The notes below the pieces were generated by a model that searched no databases, was not told where the DNA came from, and was given only the letters and a program-made list of their open reading frames with translations. From Lentimicrobiaceae bacterium (GTDB taxonomy: Bacteria; Bacteroidota; Bacteroidia; Bacteroidales; JALOCA01): DNA of 5,398 nt. The position numbers and the translations under genes were made by a program. Of this stretch, positions 4,082 through 5,398 are shown piece after piece. The stretch covers positions 1 through 5,398 of the forward strand of contig JALOCA010000072.1 of NCBI GenBank assembly GCA_023227965.1, given 5' to 3'. Positions within the stretch are counted from its first letter, which is position 1, and each line of letters starts with the position of its first letter.

Positions 4082-4665
4082 TTTCTTAATATTTTGGGTA
4101 ACAGAAACAGACCAGCAAGAGCCAAACCAGCATAAGTAATCAATTTTGGATCAAGACCAGCACCACCGCCGACAGAAACCGCACCACCCGTTTCCTGCAA
4201 AACTTCATTTCTTTTTCCGCTCAAAAAGCCAGCTATACCAGACAGTACACCACCCGACACGGTTTCCCCCTTTTGCACCCCCGCCAAACTCTCAGCTTCT
4301 GACCGAGATTTGCCAAGATTCATAAGTTTTTGCACGAGCTTTTGTTGACTTTGCGCCTCTTTTGCCTCTTTTTTAACGGATTGCACAATATCCCTTTGTT
4401 CCTTGCTAGTCCCTGTCACAAGGTTGATAGCAGACCCGGCGACTTTAGATGTCACAACCTTAACGCCTTTTGCACCCCCCTTTATCGCCTTAACAACAGT
4501 TCCACCCCCGGCAACAGCACCAGCCAGCAAGCCACCACCGCCAATTACACCAGCGACAGCACCGATTCCGGTTGCGGCAGTAGCAGCAACCCCCAGTCCA
4601 ATCGTAGCACCTTTAAGCACTTTCCCAAGGACTGTTTTTGGTTTCCAATTCTTGAATATTTTCAT
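4078..4665 (-). CDS. Gly/Ala-rich membrane protein with coiled-coil middle, possible pilot/penetration protein
   Basis: 195 aa; family not recognised. Order: basic N-terminus (1-19), a Gly/Ala/Val-rich hydrophobic stretch (about 20-60), basic linker (61-75), a charged helical stretch (about 86-128, KEQRDIVQSVKKEAKEAQSQQ and on) likely to form a coiled coil, a second Gly-rich part (135-150), then a C-terminal membrane helix (about 175-190) ending in KILRK. Hydrophobic glycine-rich ends around a helical middle recall microvirus pilot proteins (H/VP2), which form a DNA-translocating tube; this is similarity of layout only. The start shares one base with the 232-aa gene stop (TAATG). A fusogenic or entry role is a hypothesis. 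Confidence 0.82.
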   Translation of the reverse strand: MKIFKNWKPKTVLGKVLKGATIGLGVAATAATGIGAVAGVIGGGGLLAGAVAGGGTVVKAIKGGAKGVKVVTSKVAGSAINLVTGTSKEQRDIVQSVKKEAKEAQSQQKLVQKLMNLGKSRSEAESLAGVQKGETVSGGVLSGIAGFLSGKRNEVLQETGGAVSVGGGAGLDPKLITYAGLALAGLFLLPKILRK

Positions 4666-5363
4666 TATATATCAACTTTCATGACAGTAGCCTGAACACC
4701 CAGAACAGAAGTCACAAGCACCTTATCAATGTTCGATGCAAGATTATTGATCACAATAACCGGAGCATCATTATACATAGTTGACAGGCTTGCAAGCTCG
4801 ACTGAATCATACACCTGTGCATGACCGTCTTTGTAGAACACCTGAACCCGGTCGGTTACAGTAACCAGTCCGGGGAGAGAGAGTACAGAAAATTTATCAA
4901 ACTGTGTTTCGTTATTCGCTATCACAGCAACAGAAGTGTATTTAAACATCGAAACGCCGGCGTTATCAGAGCTACCAAAGAAGTTAATTGCACCAACAGC
5001 TGAAGTTGTACCCGATATTGTAACATTCTGTCCGGGGATATGTCCATCAGCTAAGATTATACGATTGTCATTAGCAGCAAGTGCGCCAACGTTGATTATG
5101 CCGTTAAATTGAGCAATGTCAGCCGCCAATAGATTAAGTAATACCCCTCTATCCTGAGTATCAATCCTCAAATAATTTATAGCTGCGCCAGCATCATTCC
5201 ATATCAAAAACTCAGGTAGGTACGTAATATTGAACTGAAACGCTGTACCTATACCCCCGGCAGCAGTTCCAATTAATAGAGCAAAATTAAGATTATCCGG
5301 GTTTGCAACCACAGAAAAGACAGCCACAGCCAGCAGTATTATTGATATAATATATTTTTTCAT
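4665..5363 (-). CDS. signal-sequence-bearing, beta-rich protein, candidate coat or spike protein
   Basis: 232 aa, the largest late product; family not recognised. The N-terminus has two lysines (K2, K3), a hydrophobic core (5-18) and VVA-N at 18-21, a good signal peptidase I site (V18, A20), giving a mature protein of about 212 aa; it could also stay as a membrane anchor. The rest has the pattern of a beta-rich structural protein: many Val, Ile, Asn, Gly, Thr, few Lys/Arg and no cysteine, with strands such as TSVAVIANNETQFDKFSVL (143-161) and APVIVINNLASNIDKVLVTS (200-219). The ATG at 5363 follows a 13-nt A tract. Export to the cytoplasmic membrane or periplasm is unusual for an icosahedral phage coat protein but normal for filamentous coats or membrane-bound spikes. 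Confidence 0.83.
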   Translation of the reverse strand: MKKYIISIILLAVAVFSVVANPDNLNFALLIGTAAGGIGTAFQFNITYLPEFLIWNDAGAAINYLRIDTQDRGVLLNLLAADIAQFNGIINVGALAANDNRIILADGHIPGQNVTISGTTSAVGAINFFGSSDNAGVSMFKYTSVAVIANNETQFDKFSVLSLPGLVTVTDRVQVFYKDGHAQVYDSVELASLSTMYNDAPVIVINNLASNIDKVLVTSVLGVQATVMKVDI

Positions 5364-5378
5364 TGTTTTTTTTTTTTT
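5364..5378 (-). promoter_or_regulatory. A-tract translation leader of the 232-aa gene
   Basis: The 15 nt before the ATG are 13 A residues followed by CA on the minus strand, with no Shine-Dalgarno sequence. A similar 11-nt A tract (250-260) precedes the 76-aa gene. A-rich, unstructured leaders are the known translation-promoting feature in Bacteroidota, so both genes are probably strongly translated. Confidence 0.6.
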
Positions 5379-5398
5379 GATTGTTAATATAAAGCTCT
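5371..5398. repeat. terminal direct repeat, right copy
   Basis: Exact second copy of bases 1-28. Read as assembly overlap of a circle, not as a biological repeat such as an attachment site, because no host sequence or integrase flanks it and the operon reads continuously through the join. Confidence 0.92.

Noticed and set aside
1..5398. Filamentous phage (Inoviridae) interpretation
   Set aside because: Small membrane proteins, a signal-bearing coat-like protein and an HUH Rep fit, but there is no Zot/pI-type Walker A protein, and a dedicated glycan hydrolase is not expected for non-lytic extrusion.

Overview
The window appears to be one complete small circular genome. Its last 28 bases (5371-5398) repeat its first 28 (1-28) exactly, so the unique circle is about 5370 nt. 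Thirteen genes are packed on the minus strand and none on the plus strand. A HUH rolling-circle replication initiator, a muramidase/glucosaminidase-type lysin and a run of small membrane and beta-rich proteins make this most likely a single-stranded-DNA bacteriophage. The host is probably a member of Bacteroidota: the genome is AT-rich, starts lack Shine-Dalgarno sequences and instead have A-rich leaders, and both intergenic promoters fit the -33 TTG / -7 TAnnTTTG pattern. The host and phage family are inferences; no protein was matched by a search.

Layout, read along the minus strand. The late (virion and lysis) operon starts from a promoter at 284-314. Its genes are a 76-aa membrane protein (244-14), then across the circle junction a 232-aa protein with a signal sequence (5363-4665), a 195-aa Gly/Ala-rich membrane protein with a helical middle (4665-4078), a 93-aa membrane protein with an extremely basic tail (4081-3800), a 71-aa membrane protein with an acidic EETP-repeat tail (3774-3559), a membrane-anchored glucosaminidase-like lysin (3562-3050), and two adjacent, possibly paralogous beta-rich proteins (3057-2617 and 2617-2246). 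A strong intrinsic terminator (2180-2210) closes this operon.

The early/replication operon starts from a promoter at 2134-2164 with a near-palindrome over its -35 element. It runs through four small proteins, two of them cysteine-rich (2105-1896, 1896-1705, 1708-1499, 1515-1318), then a 120-nt gap with a GC-rich hairpin that is a candidate origin, then the Rep gene (1197-343). Nearly all genes within each operon touch or overlap by 1-8 nt (TAATG, ATGA, TGATG), which points to translational coupling.

No Walker A ATPase was seen, so neither a Zot/pI-type filamentous-phage assembly protein nor a packaging ATPase is evident. Six of the eight late products carry a clear hydrophobic membrane segment or signal sequence. 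This combination (Rep, membrane-anchored lysin, basic membrane protein, beta-rich proteins, no ATPase, about 5.4 kb) recalls tailless ssDNA phages of Bacteroidota such as the membrane-containing FLiP (Finnlakeviridae) or the small Cellulophaga ssDNA phages, but it is smaller and may be a distinct lineage.
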